A stretch of 64,000 nt of DNA from Aquimarina intermedia (GCF_008124785.1 NZ_VNHU01000002.1:124001-188000); one strand, 5' to 3'. Numbered from the stretch's first letter, positions 1-9,274 are shown. Numbers and translations are program-made. The notes: a model not told the origin generated them from the letters alone.

Positions 1-144
1 TATCAATAAGGTATCTAAAGTTCCAATGACCCGCCAACTAACTGCTTTCGCAATACTACGCACCGGAGATTCTGAAACGCTATCCTTTTGATAGGTAGTT
101 TTTTTTGCAGCTACTTTTTCTAATATCATTTGATCTAAAATCAT
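1..144 (-). CDS. DUF2061 membrane protein (N-terminal part, runs off the window)
   Basis: The reverse strand from 144 opens a frame that stays open to the window edge (48 codons). After a short polar N-terminus it reads RSIAKAVSWRVIGTLDTLLI, the hallmark start of DUF2061 small membrane proteins, with Arg-Ser-Ile before the first membrane helix. In many Bacteroidota such genes sit beside sulfate-assimilation genes; that is known context and cannot be tested here because the neighbour lies outside the window. An alternative ATG lies at 129. The function of DUF2061 is not established. The sulfur-amino-acid genes that follow in this window fit, but do not prove, a sulfur link. Confidence 0.7.
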   Translation of the reverse strand, partial: MILDQMILEKVAAKKTTYQKDSVSESPVRSIAKAVSWRVIGTLDTLLI

Positions 145-307
145 TCTATTTTTTCATTAACCCTATTATCCTATCGGATTAGTAGGATAACAAATGTAGT
201 ATATTTTATTTGAAACTCTTTAGGAAAATAAAAAAAATCGATCCCTACCTCAAAGTATGTAGGAAAAATCGATTTTTCAACTAATTTTGGAGCTTTAAAA
301 ATTATTT

Positions 308-856
308 ATGATGAAAAAATCAACTTATCTTATTACTTTATTCTTAGCATTAACTTTTATTTCCTGTAGTAAAGATGATGGAGATTCTGCATCGGAGCCT
401 GAATCTTCTGCTTCACTAATTGCTGGAGATTGGGATCTTACAAACTTTGAAATTGCTGATGGTAAAAGTACGCTAAGCGTTCAAGGCCAAACATCGGTAA
501 CGGATTATTCCTCTACCGGTAAGAATTTTGCCAGTGTAATCACTTTTTCTGAAAACCCGAACACACTTGTTAGTAGTGGAAGTTTTGATACGGTTATAGA
601 AATGTCAGTAGATGGAGTCACAACATTTACCCAAGTGGTCCCGGGAGAAGACTATCTTGTCACAGGTACCTGGAAATTAGAAGGAGATGAACTCACTATT
701 ACTAATGAAGCTTTGGAGCAAACAGATATTGCAAATGTTTTGACATTGGACACTACTACTTTAATATTTGAAATTAATCTGAACCGAACGTTACAAGTAT
801 CTGGTTTCCCTTTTGAACTTGAGGGAACAGCAGTTTATACTTTAAAAAGAAAATAA
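308..856 (+). CDS. lipocalin-like lipoprotein
   Basis: 182 residues. The N-terminus has a Lys pair, a hydrophobic stretch and the lipobox TFISC (Cys at about 20), followed by an acidic SKDD stretch, so it should be lipidated and exported. The body contains LIAGDWDLTNFEI near the start and TGTWKLEGDELTITN later, two motifs typical of the lipocalin-like lipoproteins common in Flavobacteriia, and it ends in a predicted beta strand, GTAVYTLKRK. No enzyme motif is visible, so the ligand is unknown. It stands alone, convergent with the methionine operon across a shared terminator hairpin. The start MMKK could equally be the second Met. Confidence 0.7.
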   Translation: MMKKSTYLITLFLALTFISCSKDDGDSASEPESSASLIAGDWDLTNFEIADGKSTLSVQGQTSVTDYSSTGKNFASVITFSENPNTLVSSGSFDTVIEMSVDGVTTFTQVVPGEDYLVTGTWKLEGDELTITNEALEQTDIANVLTLDTTTLIFEINLNRTLQVSGFPFELEGTAVYTLKRK

Positions 857-874
857 AATTTACCAATGATATAA

Positions 875-904
875 AAAAGGTTGGGTTATACTCAACCTTT
901 TTTT
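875..904. terminator. bidirectional hairpin terminator
   Basis: Inverted repeat AAAAGGTTGGGT / ACTCAACCTTTT with A-rich and T-rich flanks, so it can act on both strands. It ends the lipoprotein gene on the plus strand and the metZ-like gene on the minus strand, whose stop codon (892-894) lies inside the hairpin. Confidence 0.7.
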
Positions 905-2079
905 ATGCCTTGTAACGCCCGATCAATATCTCCAATAATATCATCAATATGCTCTAAGCCAACAGAGCATCGTACCAAGCCGTCAGTAATACCAACGGCA
1001 TTTTTATCTTCCTGTGCTAATTTACTGTGCGTTGTTGACGCGGGATGCGTGACAATGGTTCGGGTATCTCCTAAATTTGCTGATAACGAACATAGTTGGA
1101 TGGCATCAAAAAAAGTTTTACCGCCATGTACACCTCCTTTTACTTCAAAAGAAATAATATTACCCCCTAAAAGCATTTGCTTCTGAGCGATTTCAAATTT
1201 GAGATGAGACGGTAGAAAAGGGTACTTCACCCAATTAACATTAGGATGTTGTTCTAAAAACTTAGCTAATTCATGCGCGTTCTGACAGTGTTTTTCAACA
1301 CGCACTGCCAGTGTTTCCAAACTTTTTGATAACACCCAAGCATTAAAAGGGGATAATGCCGGACCTGTATTGCGAGAAAATAAATATATCTCCCGAATTA
1401 ATTCTTTACGCCCCACGGTAACCCCTCCTAATACTCGTCCCTGACCATCAATCAGTTTGGTAGCCGAATGGATAACCAAATCTGCTCCAAACTTGATAGG
1501 TTGTTGCAAATACGGCGTTGCAAAACAATTATCAATAATCAGTAGTAGATTATATTTTTTGGCTATTCTCGACAATAACTCCAAATCTACAATATCAACC
1601 CCTGGATTCGTGGGTGTTTCAGCATATAACACCTTGGTGTTCGTCTGAATTAGGGTTTCCATCTCATCTACCTGATCAATAGTATAATAGCTAGTTTCTA
1701 TATTCCATTTTGGAAAATATTTAGTAAACAAGGTATGTGTAGACCCAAAAACAGATCGACAAGAAACAATATGATCCCCACTACTTAGTAATGCTGCGAA
1801 CGTCGAAAAAACGGCTGACATACCCGTAGCAAAAGCAAAACCATCTTCAGCACCTTCTAACTGACACATTTTTGCCACAAACTCTGAAGTATTTGGGTTG
1901 CTAAAACGGCTATATAAATTGCGTTCTTTTTCTTCGGCAAATGCTGCACGCATTTCTTCAGAATCTTCAAAAACGAATCCTGAAGTTAAATATAGCGGTG
2001 TCGAGTGCTCAGCAAATTGTGTTTTTTCATTCTGTATACGCACTGCCTGGGTTTCAAAATTGTCATATTTTAATTTCAT
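892..2079 (-). CDS. metZ: trans-sulfuration PLP enzyme, O-succinylhomoserine sulfhydrylase-like
   Basis: 395 residues, full length for the Cys/Met metabolism PLP family. Visible motifs are YSRFSNPNTSEF near residue 60, the cofactor-contact stretch ATGMSAVFSTFAALL, AETPTNPGVDIVD, the IDNCFATPYLQ segment with the conserved Asp, and the lysine that would form the Schiff base in HSATKLIDGQG. It belongs to the same superfamily as metY upstream but is clearly diverged from it, so the two probably use different homoserine esters or different directions of sulfur transfer. The start ATG overlaps the osmC-like stop (ATGA), making it the last gene of the SAM-I-controlled operon. Cystathionine gamma-synthase or lyase activity cannot be excluded from sequence. 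Confidence 0.8.
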   Translation of the reverse strand: MKLKYDNFETQAVRIQNEKTQFAEHSTPLYLTSGFVFEDSEEMRAAFAEEKERNLYSRFSNPNTSEFVAKMCQLEGAEDGFAFATGMSAVFSTFAALLSSGDHIVSCRSVFGSTHTLFTKYFPKWNIETSYYTIDQVDEMETLIQTNTKVLYAETPTNPGVDIVDLELLSRIAKKYNLLLIIDNCFATPYLQQPIKFGADLVIHSATKLIDGQGRVLGGVTVGRKELIREIYLFSRNTGPALSPFNAWVLSKSLETLAVRVEKHCQNAHELAKFLEQHPNVNWVKYPFLPSHLKFEIAQKQMLLGGNIISFEVKGGVHGGKTFFDAIQLCSLSANLGDTRTIVTHPASTTHSKLAQEDKNAVGITDGLVRCSVGLEHIDDIIGDIDRALQGIKKG

Positions 2080-2501
2080 ACTTCCTTCTTATTGAGCACT
2101 GTTTTATATATTATTTTAGCTGTTGGTTCCAGCGTTTTAGAAACTGAACAATATTTATCAAAAGATAATTGGGCTGCTCGCTTTGCTTTTTCAGGATCAA
2201 TATCTCCTTCAAGAAAAACAGTCACTGTAATTTCTTTGAAGGGAGACGCTCCTCCAATTTTTTCTCTTGCCCCCTCGACCTCGGCACTATAGGATGTGAT
2301 ATCTTGTCGTTGTTTTTTAAGAATAGAAATCACATCAATCGCACTACATCCTGCAACCCCCATTAGCACATATTCCATCGGACTTGGTGCTAGATCATGC
2401 CCTCCTGTTTCTGTCTTGTTATCGATGTAGGTCACATGTCCTCTTTCATTACGCAATTCAAAGTGATAATCCTCATTTAATCGTTTCAGTTGTATTTTCA
2501 T
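2076..2501 (-). CDS. OsmC/Ohr family protein
   Basis: 141 residues, the usual length of OsmC-like proteins. Two conserved cysteines are present, in GVAGCSAIDVISIL (about residue 52) and in FDKYCSVSKTL (about residue 117), as expected for the thiol peroxidase pair of this family; APSPMEYVLMGVAGC is the family signature. It sits inside the methionine operon between thrA (67-bp gap) and the metZ-like gene (4-bp overlap). It should therefore be co-transcribed and SAM-repressed. A role in handling organic peroxides or persulfides during sulfur assimilation is inference. Confidence 0.85.
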   Translation of the reverse strand: MKIQLKRLNEDYHFELRNERGHVTYIDNKTETGGHDLAPSPMEYVLMGVAGCSAIDVISILKKQRQDITSYSAEVEGAREKIGGASPFKEITVTVFLEGDIDPEKAKRAAQLSFDKYCSVSKTLEPTAKIIYKTVLNKKEV

Positions 2502-2568
2502 GTGTTTAAATTTTATAGGGAGTAGTACCCAGATGTATAGTTATTGTGAACATCAAAGTTACTCTTTA

Positions 2569-4983
2569 TTATCCTCTTTCTGCCAATCGTAAGATGTCAC
2601 CAAATACACCTCTGGCAGTGACAGAGGCTCCTGCTCCGGCACCCTGAATTACAATAGGTTGATCCCCATAAGATTCTGTGAATATCTCAAAGATAGAATC
2701 TGAGCCTTTTACTTGCCCCAAAGCACTCTGTATAGGGACTGATACTAGCTTAACTTCTAAGATTCCTTTTTCTCGAGATAAATCTCCATGCAATTCTCCT
2801 AAATACCGCAATACATGCTCCCTCTTTTGAACATTTTTGATTTGCGCAAATTCTGCATCGAGTATCTGTAAGTTAGAGAGGAAATCTTTAACCTCACCGC
2901 CTCGCAACGATTCTGGAATCAAATTTTCAATCAAAACTTCATCAAGTTCATTATGCAAATCCAACTCTCTGGCTAATATTAAAAGTTTACGCCCTACATC
3001 ATTACCAGACAAATCTTCTCTCGGATCGGGTTCTGTAAAACCCTTATCAATTGCCTCTTGTAATACTATACTAAAGGATTTGTCCTGACTTGAATATGTA
3101 TTAAACAGATAGCTAAGGGATCCGGAAAAAACACCTTTAATTCTCGTGATATTCTCACCTGAAAGATGTAATAATTTGATGGTATCTATTAAAGGAAGTC
3201 CGGCGCCTACATTCGTTTCATACTGATATTGTTTTTGATTTTCTTCTAAGATTTGCCTTAACTTTCTATAAGAATCAAAGCTCAAGGTGTTAGCTATTTT
3301 ATTAGAAGATACTAAATCAAACCCATTGCAGACGAGTTGTGCATAATGATTCGTAAAAATTTTGCTTGCTGTATTATCAATCGCAATCAAATTCGCTAAA
3401 TGATGCTTCTTAGCATACTCAATGACATCTGTTACGCTATAGCTCCTCCCATCGTTCTCTATTCGTGTTTTCCAGTTTTCGTCAATTCCATGCTTATCAA
3501 GCACTATTTTCTTTGAATTTGCAATGGCTATAATATTTAGACTAATCCCTTTTCGCTTTTGGATTTTCTTTGTAGAGCCCAATATTTGATTAATTAACGC
3601 TCCTCCCACCAATCCATGCCCGAATATAGCAAGGTTAATTTTTTTAGCAACCCCAAAAACCTCACTATGCATTACATTTAATGCTTTATACAACTCATTA
3701 CTTTTAACAACTAAGCTTACCGTCGAGCCCGCTAGGGTATTACTAAAAAGTAAAGGTGTAATTTGATTTTTGATTAATGCGGTATAGGGTTTATGAAAGG
3801 TACTAAGTTGTTGTCCAATAATCGAAATAACTGAAACATCTTTTTCAACGGTGATTTTATGCACATCACGTTTATAAAAATCATTCTCAAACTCTTTTTC
3901 CAAAACTGTTGCTGCCTGATGGGCTTTATTTGTTTTTACAGCAAACCCAATACTACGCTCTGAAGAGCCCTGAGACACCAAACTCACACTAATATTTTCG
4001 GCTGCCAAGACTTTAAAAATTCTTGCATCAACTCCAACTTTATGCAGTAATCCTCGACCTTCGAGATTTATCAATGTCATATCTTCAATTACTGAAAGTG
4101 TCTTGATACCGGTATTATTTTGAGAAGCGGTTATTAAGGTCCCCTTATTTGAGCGGTCAAAAGTGTTTAATATTCGCAAAGGAATATTCTTATTAAGCAG
4201 CGGTATGATCGTCTTTGCATGAAGAATGTCTGTTCCAAAAGATGCCAGCTCATTAGCCTCTGCAAAGGATAACTGATCGATCTGTTTCGCGTCAGCAACA
4301 AGCTCGGGGTTTGCAGTATAAATTCCGCTAACATGTGTATAATTTTGAAGCTCTTCTGCATCCAGATAATTTGCCAACAAGGAAGCGGTGTAATTACTTC
4401 CATTCCTACCTAAAGTAGTCGTGTCATTATTTACACTAGAAGCAATAAAACCAGTTACAACATTAACCGTTGTCCCATTATACTGCTTAAAATGTTGGAG
4501 GACATTGCTTTTCGAAATTGCATCCAATGGTTGCGCTTCACCAAACCTTGCATCTGTTTTTATTAAGAGTCGGCTATCCGTATAATTTGCATTAATTGCT
4601 CTCTCCTTAAGTAAAAAGGTCACCGTCTTTGCGGAAATCACCTCTCCCAGTGACAATACCTGATCTTTTATACGCTCACTATAATCTCCTAAGAGTTGAA
4701 CTCCATCAAAAATTTTTTGCAGTAACTGAAAATCTTCTTCCAGCAACTCTTCATCTAATATGATATTTTGATAAATTTTAAAACATTCCCAGTCATTTTT
4801 ATAATCATATCCTTTTGCTGCCTTATCAAGAATCTTTTCTAACTCATTAGTTGCATTTCCCCTAGCGGACAAAACCACCGCAATTCGCTTCTTATTAAGA
4901 GCATGTTCGGCAATAATCGAAAGTACTGTATTGATACCCTCACCATTTGCTAAGGATTTTCCTCCAAATTTTAAAATTTTCAT
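2569..4983 (-). CDS. thrA: bifunctional aspartokinase / homoserine dehydrogenase
   Basis: 804 residues in the fused ThrA layout. The aspartokinase domain begins with MKILKFGGKSLANGEG, and GRNGSNYTASLLANYL is further in. ACT regulatory repeats occupy roughly residues 300-450 (VGVDARIFKVLAAENISV and the SLVSQGSSERSI stretch). The homoserine dehydrogenase begins at NLAIFGHGLVGGALINQI (NAD(P)-binding) and contains YETNVGAGLPLIDT and GKLLILARE-like segments. It makes homoserine from aspartate through aspartyl phosphate and the semialdehyde, feeding MetX. The gene starts 3 bp after the metX stop, so translation is probably coupled. Placement behind a SAM riboswitch implies control by methionine supply rather than by threonine alone. 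Confidence 0.95.
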   Translation of the reverse strand: MKILKFGGKSLANGEGINTVLSIIAEHALNKKRIAVVLSARGNATNELEKILDKAAKGYDYKNDWECFKIYQNIILDEELLEEDFQLLQKIFDGVQLLGDYSERIKDQVLSLGEVISAKTVTFLLKERAINANYTDSRLLIKTDARFGEAQPLDAISKSNVLQHFKQYNGTTVNVVTGFIASSVNNDTTTLGRNGSNYTASLLANYLDAEELQNYTHVSGIYTANPELVADAKQIDQLSFAEANELASFGTDILHAKTIIPLLNKNIPLRILNTFDRSNKGTLITASQNNTGIKTLSVIEDMTLINLEGRGLLHKVGVDARIFKVLAAENISVSLVSQGSSERSIGFAVKTNKAHQAATVLEKEFENDFYKRDVHKITVEKDVSVISIIGQQLSTFHKPYTALIKNQITPLLFSNTLAGSTVSLVVKSNELYKALNVMHSEVFGVAKKINLAIFGHGLVGGALINQILGSTKKIQKRKGISLNIIAIANSKKIVLDKHGIDENWKTRIENDGRSYSVTDVIEYAKKHHLANLIAIDNTASKIFTNHYAQLVCNGFDLVSSNKIANTLSFDSYRKLRQILEENQKQYQYETNVGAGLPLIDTIKLLHLSGENITRIKGVFSGSLSYLFNTYSSQDKSFSIVLQEAIDKGFTEPDPREDLSGNDVGRKLLILARELDLHNELDEVLIENLIPESLRGGEVKDFLSNLQILDAEFAQIKNVQKREHVLRYLGELHGDLSREKGILEVKLVSVPIQSALGQVKGSDSIFEIFTESYGDQPIVIQGAGAGASVTARGVFGDILRLAERG

Positions 4984-4986
4984 TTT

Positions 4987-6012
4987 TTAATTTTTAAATA
5001 TTGTATTCAGGCAAATACTCAATTGTTCAAACTCTATAAGAAAAGCATCATGTCCATGAATTGAATCTATAATATGATGTGTAATATTTTTATTCAACGA
5101 TCTCAATCTTTCTACCGTTTCTACATCCTCCCCCAGTGTAAAAAACACATCCGAATTGATGCTTACTATGTGTATATCACTTGTAAGATTGCTAACAGAA
5201 GCTTCAAAATCATCGGTTCCTTTGGTTATATCAATAGATGATAAAATGTAATTTAACATTTTGTAAGAAGCTAAACCGAAACGTGATTTTAATCTTTCTC
5301 CATGATGAAATAACCAGCTATCTACCGTATCCTTTCGTTTACTTTCCGTGTTATTTTTAGAAAATTTAGCTTTCATCGATGCCGGTGTTCTGTAAAGCGT
5401 CATGGCATGTAATCGGGCGTCATGTACGGGATTTGCAGAATTCAGTAAAATCTGTTCTTGTATGGTGCAGTTCGCCCTTAACCAGTTGGTTGCTTTCCAA
5501 TCAGTTGCTATTGGGATCAGGTTCTTAATTAAATCCGGTTGCAACACAGCTAATTCCCACGCAATTCCCCCGCCTACAGAGCCTCCAATAAGTGCAAATA
5601 ACTCAGATACTTCCAAAATTTGTAATCCCTTCGAAAAAATAGAAGCGACATCATATGCTGAAAGGACTTTATAGTCAAGAAAGATATCAGAGTTTTCTTC
5701 TAGATAACCATTTCCCGGTATGTTAAATGACAGAACTGTAAATCGATTGGTGTCAATGCACTTTTTGGACCCTACAAAATCGTTCCACCATCCGTCAAAT
5801 CCGCATACTGTACTATTTCCGGTTAGCGCGTGATTCACCATTACTACCGGAGCGGTATGCAATGGTTTCCCAAATATTTGATACGAAAGATTAAATTCGG
5901 GCAATATGATTCCTTTGGACGTTTTGTAACTTTCAATTGTAACACTGTTCAATTTAACGCTTGTTATTTGATCTACTCCACTCATCCTGATCGCTGAAAC
6001 TTGTTTAAACAC
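4987..6012 (-). CDS. metX: homoserine O-acetyltransferase
   Basis: 341 residues with an alpha/beta-hydrolase fold. The HALTGNST segment follows the oxyanion region, the nucleophile elbow is GGSVGGGIAWELA (Ser), and the catalytic His is near the C-terminus in SIHGHDAFLIE. It transfers an acyl group to homoserine and so activates it for sulfhydrylation by MetY. Whether it uses acetyl- or succinyl-CoA depends on a few active-site residues and cannot be fixed with confidence here. The start overlaps the end of metY by 8 bp, and thrA follows after 3 bp, so the three genes form one tightly packed unit. Confidence 0.9.
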   Translation of the reverse strand: MFKQVSAIRMSGVDQITSVKLNSVTIESYKTSKGIILPEFNLSYQIFGKPLHTAPVVMVNHALTGNSTVCGFDGWWNDFVGSKKCIDTNRFTVLSFNIPGNGYLEENSDIFLDYKVLSAYDVASIFSKGLQILEVSELFALIGGSVGGGIAWELAVLQPDLIKNLIPIATDWKATNWLRANCTIQEQILLNSANPVHDARLHAMTLYRTPASMKAKFSKNNTESKRKDTVDSWLFHHGERLKSRFGLASYKMLNYILSSIDITKGTDDFEASVSNLTSDIHIVSINSDVFFTLGEDVETVERLRSLNKNITHHIIDSIHGHDAFLIEFEQLSICLNTIFKN

Positions 6013-7291
6013 TCACTTTTAATTTTCCAAAAGCGACCTTAAGATCTTGTTTAAGATCCTCTATATCCTCTAAACCTATCGATAGACGAATCAAATCTTT
6101 GGTTACTCCTGTAGTTTTTTGTTGTTCTTCATCCAACTGTTGATGCGTAGTGCTTGCCGGGTGAATGATTAGCGATTTGGAATCTCCAATATTTGCAAGT
6201 AATGAGAAAACCTGTGTTTCATTAGCAATGATCTTGGCCGCTTCAAACCCGCCTTTACTACCAAAAGTGATAATGCCGCTTTGACCCTTTGGCAAATACG
6301 TTTGAGATAGCTTGTAAAACTTGTTAGTTGGCAACCCAGGATAATTAACCCAAGCCACTTCATCTTGCTCTTGTAACCATTGTGCCAGTTCTAGTGCATT
6401 TTGACTATGCTTCTGTATACGAATAGATAAGGTTTCAAGTCCTTGAAGAATTTGAAATGCATTAAACGGACTCAGTGCAGCGCCATGATCCCGCAATCCT
6501 TCTATACGTGCTTTTGCGATAAATGCAGCGTTACTCAAGACTTCGTGATACACCAATCCGTGATATCCTTTTGACGGCTCTGTAAACTCAGGAAATCTAC
6601 CGCTCGCCCAATCAAATGTTCCTGCATCGATAATTGCCCCACCAAGAGAAGTCCCATTGCCACTTATATACTTTGTTAGCGAATGAATTACAATATTTGC
6701 TCCGTGTTCAATGGGATTCAGTAGTGCCGGAGTTGCTACAGTATTATCCACAATAAATGGAATCCTAGCCTGACTGGTCACCTCTCCGATCGGTTTGAGA
6801 TCTAAAACGTCCAGTTTTGGATTCCCCAAGGATTCCACAAATACCACACGTGTATTCTCCTGAATAGCTGCTTCAAAATTTTCTGCTTCTGAAGGATCTA
6901 CAAATGTCGTTATGATTCCGAATCTTGGCAAGGTGACATTTAACAAGTTATAAGTGCCTCCATATAAACTATTTGAAGCAACAATATGGTCTCCGGATTT
7001 TAACAAGGTTAATAATGTTGTACTGATTGCAGCTGTCCCCGATGAAGTAACTACGGCGCCAATGCCTCCCTCGAGTGCAGCTAATCGTTTTTCCAAGATA
7101 TCATTGGTAGGATTATTTAATCTGGTGTAAATAAATCCCGGTTCACTAAGATTGAATAAGTTGGCCGCATGGTCGGAATCCTTAAAAACGTATGAGGTAG
7201 TTTGATAAATAGGAACTGCTCTGGTGCCTCCATTGGATACTACATCATGTCCTGCGTGTAGCGCTTGGGTTGAAAAATTTTGTGTACTCAT
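6005..7291 (-). CDS. metY: O-acetylhomoserine sulfhydrylase
   Basis: 428 residues, longer than the metZ-like paralogue, as is typical of MetY. The start is MSTQNFSTQALHAGHD. The PLP site motifs are YTRLNNPTNDILEKRLAALEG near the N-terminus, SSGTAAISTTLLTL, FVESLGNPKLDVLD, and the Schiff-base Lys in HSLTKYISGNGTSLGG. It makes homocysteine from acetylhomoserine and sulfide in the cytoplasm. It is the first gene of the operon, about 200 bp downstream of a SAM-I riboswitch. The downstream genes metX and thrA make its substrate, so the order is consistent with one pathway from aspartate to homocysteine. Confidence 0.92.
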   Translation of the reverse strand: MSTQNFSTQALHAGHDVVSNGGTRAVPIYQTTSYVFKDSDHAANLFNLSEPGFIYTRLNNPTNDILEKRLAALEGGIGAVVTSSGTAAISTTLLTLLKSGDHIVASNSLYGGTYNLLNVTLPRFGIITTFVDPSEAENFEAAIQENTRVVFVESLGNPKLDVLDLKPIGEVTSQARIPFIVDNTVATPALLNPIEHGANIVIHSLTKYISGNGTSLGGAIIDAGTFDWASGRFPEFTEPSKGYHGLVYHEVLSNAAFIAKARIEGLRDHGAALSPFNAFQILQGLETLSIRIQKHSQNALELAQWLQEQDEVAWVNYPGLPTNKFYKLSQTYLPKGQSGIITFGSKGGFEAAKIIANETQVFSLLANIGDSKSLIIHPASTTHQQLDEEQQKTTGVTKDLIRLSIGLEDIEDLKQDLKVAFGKLKVSV

Positions 7292-7461
7292 GATTTTCTA
7301 ACTTTTAAATTTTTTAGTTTAGGCATATGCCAAAATAACAAGGACAATATTTTCATTTTAAGACTTTGCACAGTCTAACTGAAAAAATGTCAAAAAAAAC
7401 TCAAATACAGTCAACACTCTTAAAAGTGTAAACGCGTAGAAAATTAAAAAGAAAGGAAAAT

Positions 7462-7482
7462 CAATTACCAGAAAAGTAATTG
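7462..7482 (-). terminator. likely expression-platform hairpin of the SAM-I riboswitch
   Basis: On the minus strand, just after the aptamer, CAATTAC and GTAATTG form a 7-bp stem, followed by a T-rich stretch with several interruptions. It is in the right place to be the intrinsic terminator formed when SAM is bound. The T-tract is broken, so confidence is moderate. Confidence 0.5.
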
Positions 7483-7488
7483 TTTCGT

Positions 7489-7600
7489 GTTATCTATTCC
7501 AAAAACGCCTCAACGGTTTGGATAGAATTTAGCACCTTCTTTACGAATAAAGGGTTGCTAAGGTTTCATAGGGTCTATTCCCTCCACCTTTCTTGATAAC
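7489..7600 (-). promoter_or_regulatory. SAM-I (S-box) riboswitch
   Basis: Read on the minus strand the element begins GTTATCAAGAAAGGTGGAGG and closes with GATAAC, which pairs with the start as P1. The conserved core is present: GACCCTATGAAACCTTAGCA, then ACC, and AAGGTGCTAAATTC about 20 nt later. These match the S-box consensus (kink-turn arm, SAM-binding internal loop). It lies upstream of metY, so SAM should switch off the whole met operon. Confidence 0.93.
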
Positions 7601-7628
7601 TTACTAAGTATGTATAAGAAACTTATAG

Positions 7629-7636
7629 CAAAGCTA
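7629..7636 (-). promoter_or_regulatory. probable -7 element of the met operon promoter
   Basis: TAGCTTTG on the minus strand matches the Bacteroidota -7 consensus TAnnTTTG and lies about 30 nt upstream of the SAM-I aptamer. No good TTG -33 element was found at the usual distance. Confidence 0.5.
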
Positions 7637-7721
7637 GTAATTATTTTTATATATGAGATATAAGTGATCATATTTTATTTTTACTATGTACTCATAAAAA
7701 TTAATGATACGTTAAATACTT

Positions 7722-7749
7722 TTGGGTCTAATCATTTTTCATAACTTTG
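7722..7749 (+). promoter_or_regulatory. metK promoter
   Basis: TTG at 7722-7724, a 17-bp spacer, then TAACTTTG at 7742-7749 match the Bacteroidota sigma consensus. The start point would fall a few bases before the SAM-II-like element, giving a leader of about 165 nt that contains the whole riboswitch. Confidence 0.65.
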
Positions 7750-7761
7750 CCCGAATTATTA

Positions 7762-7855
7762 GCAGGGAAAGATTTGACTGATTGCAACCCTAAAAAGCCA
7801 AAATATTTTGGTTACACTGTATTACACAGTATAAAATGCTAAAGCAGTTATCAAC
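7762..7855 (+). promoter_or_regulatory. SAM-II-like riboswitch with long internal hairpins
   Basis: The leader of metK contains AGGGAAAGATTTGACTGATT, then GCAACCC, and about 50 nt later AAATGCTAAAGCAG. These correspond to the SAM-II conserved segments (GATTTnnC..TTGCAA and AAATGnnGCTAAA), with AGGG/CCCT as P1 and ACTG/CAGT able to form the pseudoknot. Between them lie two extra hairpins (CCAAAA/TTTTGG and ACTGT/ACAGT), as described for long-loop SAM-II RNAs of Bacteroidota. The class call rests on motif recall and manual pairing only. Confidence 0.68.
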
Positions 7856-7919
7856 CTAAGGTTTGTTGATATGTGTTTTTGAGCAATCGTTTCAAGATCT
7901 TCCCATTAAACAAATATAA

Positions 7920-9179
7920 ATGGCATATTTATTTACCTCAGAAAGTGTTTCTGAAGGACACCCAGATAAGGTTGCTGATCAAATCAGTGATGCATTATTA
8001 GACAATTTTTTAGCTTTTGATGAAAATTCAAAGGTGGCTTGTGAGACTTTGGTTACTACCGGTCAAGTAGTGTTAGCCGGAGAAGTAAAATCACAAACCT
8101 ATCTGGATGTACAACAAATTGCTAGAGAAGTAATCAATAAAATTGGATATACTAAAGGTGCATATCAATTTAGTGGTGATTCCTGCGGAGTAATATCTTT
8201 AATTCATGAACAATCTCAGGACATAAATCAAGGTGTTGATCGAGAATCTAAAGAGGAGCAAGGAGCTGGTGATCAAGGAATGATGTTTGGATATGCTACC
8301 AAAGAAACTGCTAATTATATGCCTTTGGCACTTGATATTTCACACAAAATACTTATCGAATTAGCACAATTACGAAGAGAAGGCAAAGATATTTCATATT
8401 TACGCCCTGATTCTAAAAGTCAGGTTACTATAGAATATAGCGATGATAATATACCTCAACGTATTGTAGCTATTGTCGTCTCTACGCAACATGATGACTT
8501 TGACAGCAATGATGATGCTATGCTTGCGACTATTAAGGAGGATATTATAAAAATTTTGATTCCGCGTGTTAAAAAACAATTACCGGAATATGTGCAAGCA
8601 TTATTTAATGATGAAATCACTTATCATATCAATCCTACCGGAAAATTCGTTATAGGTGGACCTCACGGAGATACCGGTTTAACAGGACGTAAAATTATAG
8701 TAGATACCTATGGTGGTAAAGGAGCACATGGTGGAGGGGCCTTTTCTGGAAAAGATCCAAGCAAAGTAGATCGATCTGCAGCCTATGCTGCCAGACATAT
8801 TGCCAAAAATCTTGTCGCCGCTGGCGTAGCTAACGAAATTTTGGTGCAAGTTTCTTATGCTATCGGTGTTGTAGAACCAACCTCGATTTTTGTAGATACT
8901 TATGGTACTAGTGCTTTGGACCTTACAGATGGTCAAATCGCAGCACAGGTTAAAGATATTTTTGACATGCGTCCTGCTGCTATTGAAACACGCTTAAAAC
9001 TACGTAATCCAATTTATACGGAGACTGCTGCCTACGGTCATATGGGTAAAGAACCTCAAATTATCACCAAGGTATTTGAAAGCCCGTATTCTGGTAGAAT
9101 TGAAAAAGAGGTTGAACTATTTACGTGGGAAAAACTAGACTATGTAGACCATGTAAAGAAAGCGTTTAAGCTCAACTAG
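7920..9179 (+). CDS. metK: S-adenosylmethionine synthase
   Basis: 419 residues, full length. Motifs in order are [20 protein letters not shown] at the N-terminus (the His and Asp contact ATP and Mg), the [12 protein letters not shown] hexapeptide region, [20 protein letters not shown], and [20 protein letters not shown] with the phosphate-binding glycine loop. It makes SAM from methionine and ATP in the cytoplasm. It is divergent from the met operon, and both units carry a SAM-sensing leader. The chosen ATG gives the standard N-terminus. Confidence 0.97.
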   Translation: MAYLFTSESVSEGHPDKVADQISDALLDNFLAFDENSKVACETLVTTGQVVLAGEVKSQTYLDVQQIAREVINKIGYTKGAYQFSGDSCGVISLIHEQSQDINQGVDRESKEEQGAGDQGMMFGYATKETANYMPLALDISHKILIELAQLRREGKDISYLRPDSKSQVTIEYSDDNIPQRIVAIVVSTQHDDFDSNDDAMLATIKEDIIKILIPRVKKQLPEYVQALFNDEITYHINPTGKFVIGGPHGDTGLTGRKIIVDTYGGKGAHGGGAFSGKDPSKVDRSAAYAARHIAKNLVAAGVANEILVQVSYAIGVVEPTSIFVDTYGTSALDLTDGQIAAQVKDIFDMRPAAIETRLKLRNPIYTETAAYGHMGKEPQIITKVFESPYSGRIEKEVELFTWEKLDYVDHVKKAFKLN

Positions 9180-9221
9180 CCCTAAGCCAATTCTGATAAA
9201 ATTAAGAAAATCTTAGTTATT

Positions 9222-9274
9222 ACAAAAGCTGTAATATGCTGACAATTTGTAACTTGTCGCGTTTTACAGCTTTT
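9222..9274 (+). terminator. metK terminator hairpin
   Basis: AAAAGCTGTAA and TTTTACAGCTTTT form an imperfect stem about 45 bp downstream of the metK stop, with a run of T within the second arm. Confidence 0.5.

Noticed and set aside
881-1186. 101-codon plus-strand frame opposite metZ
   Set aside because: Antisense to an intact conserved enzyme gene, with no family features.
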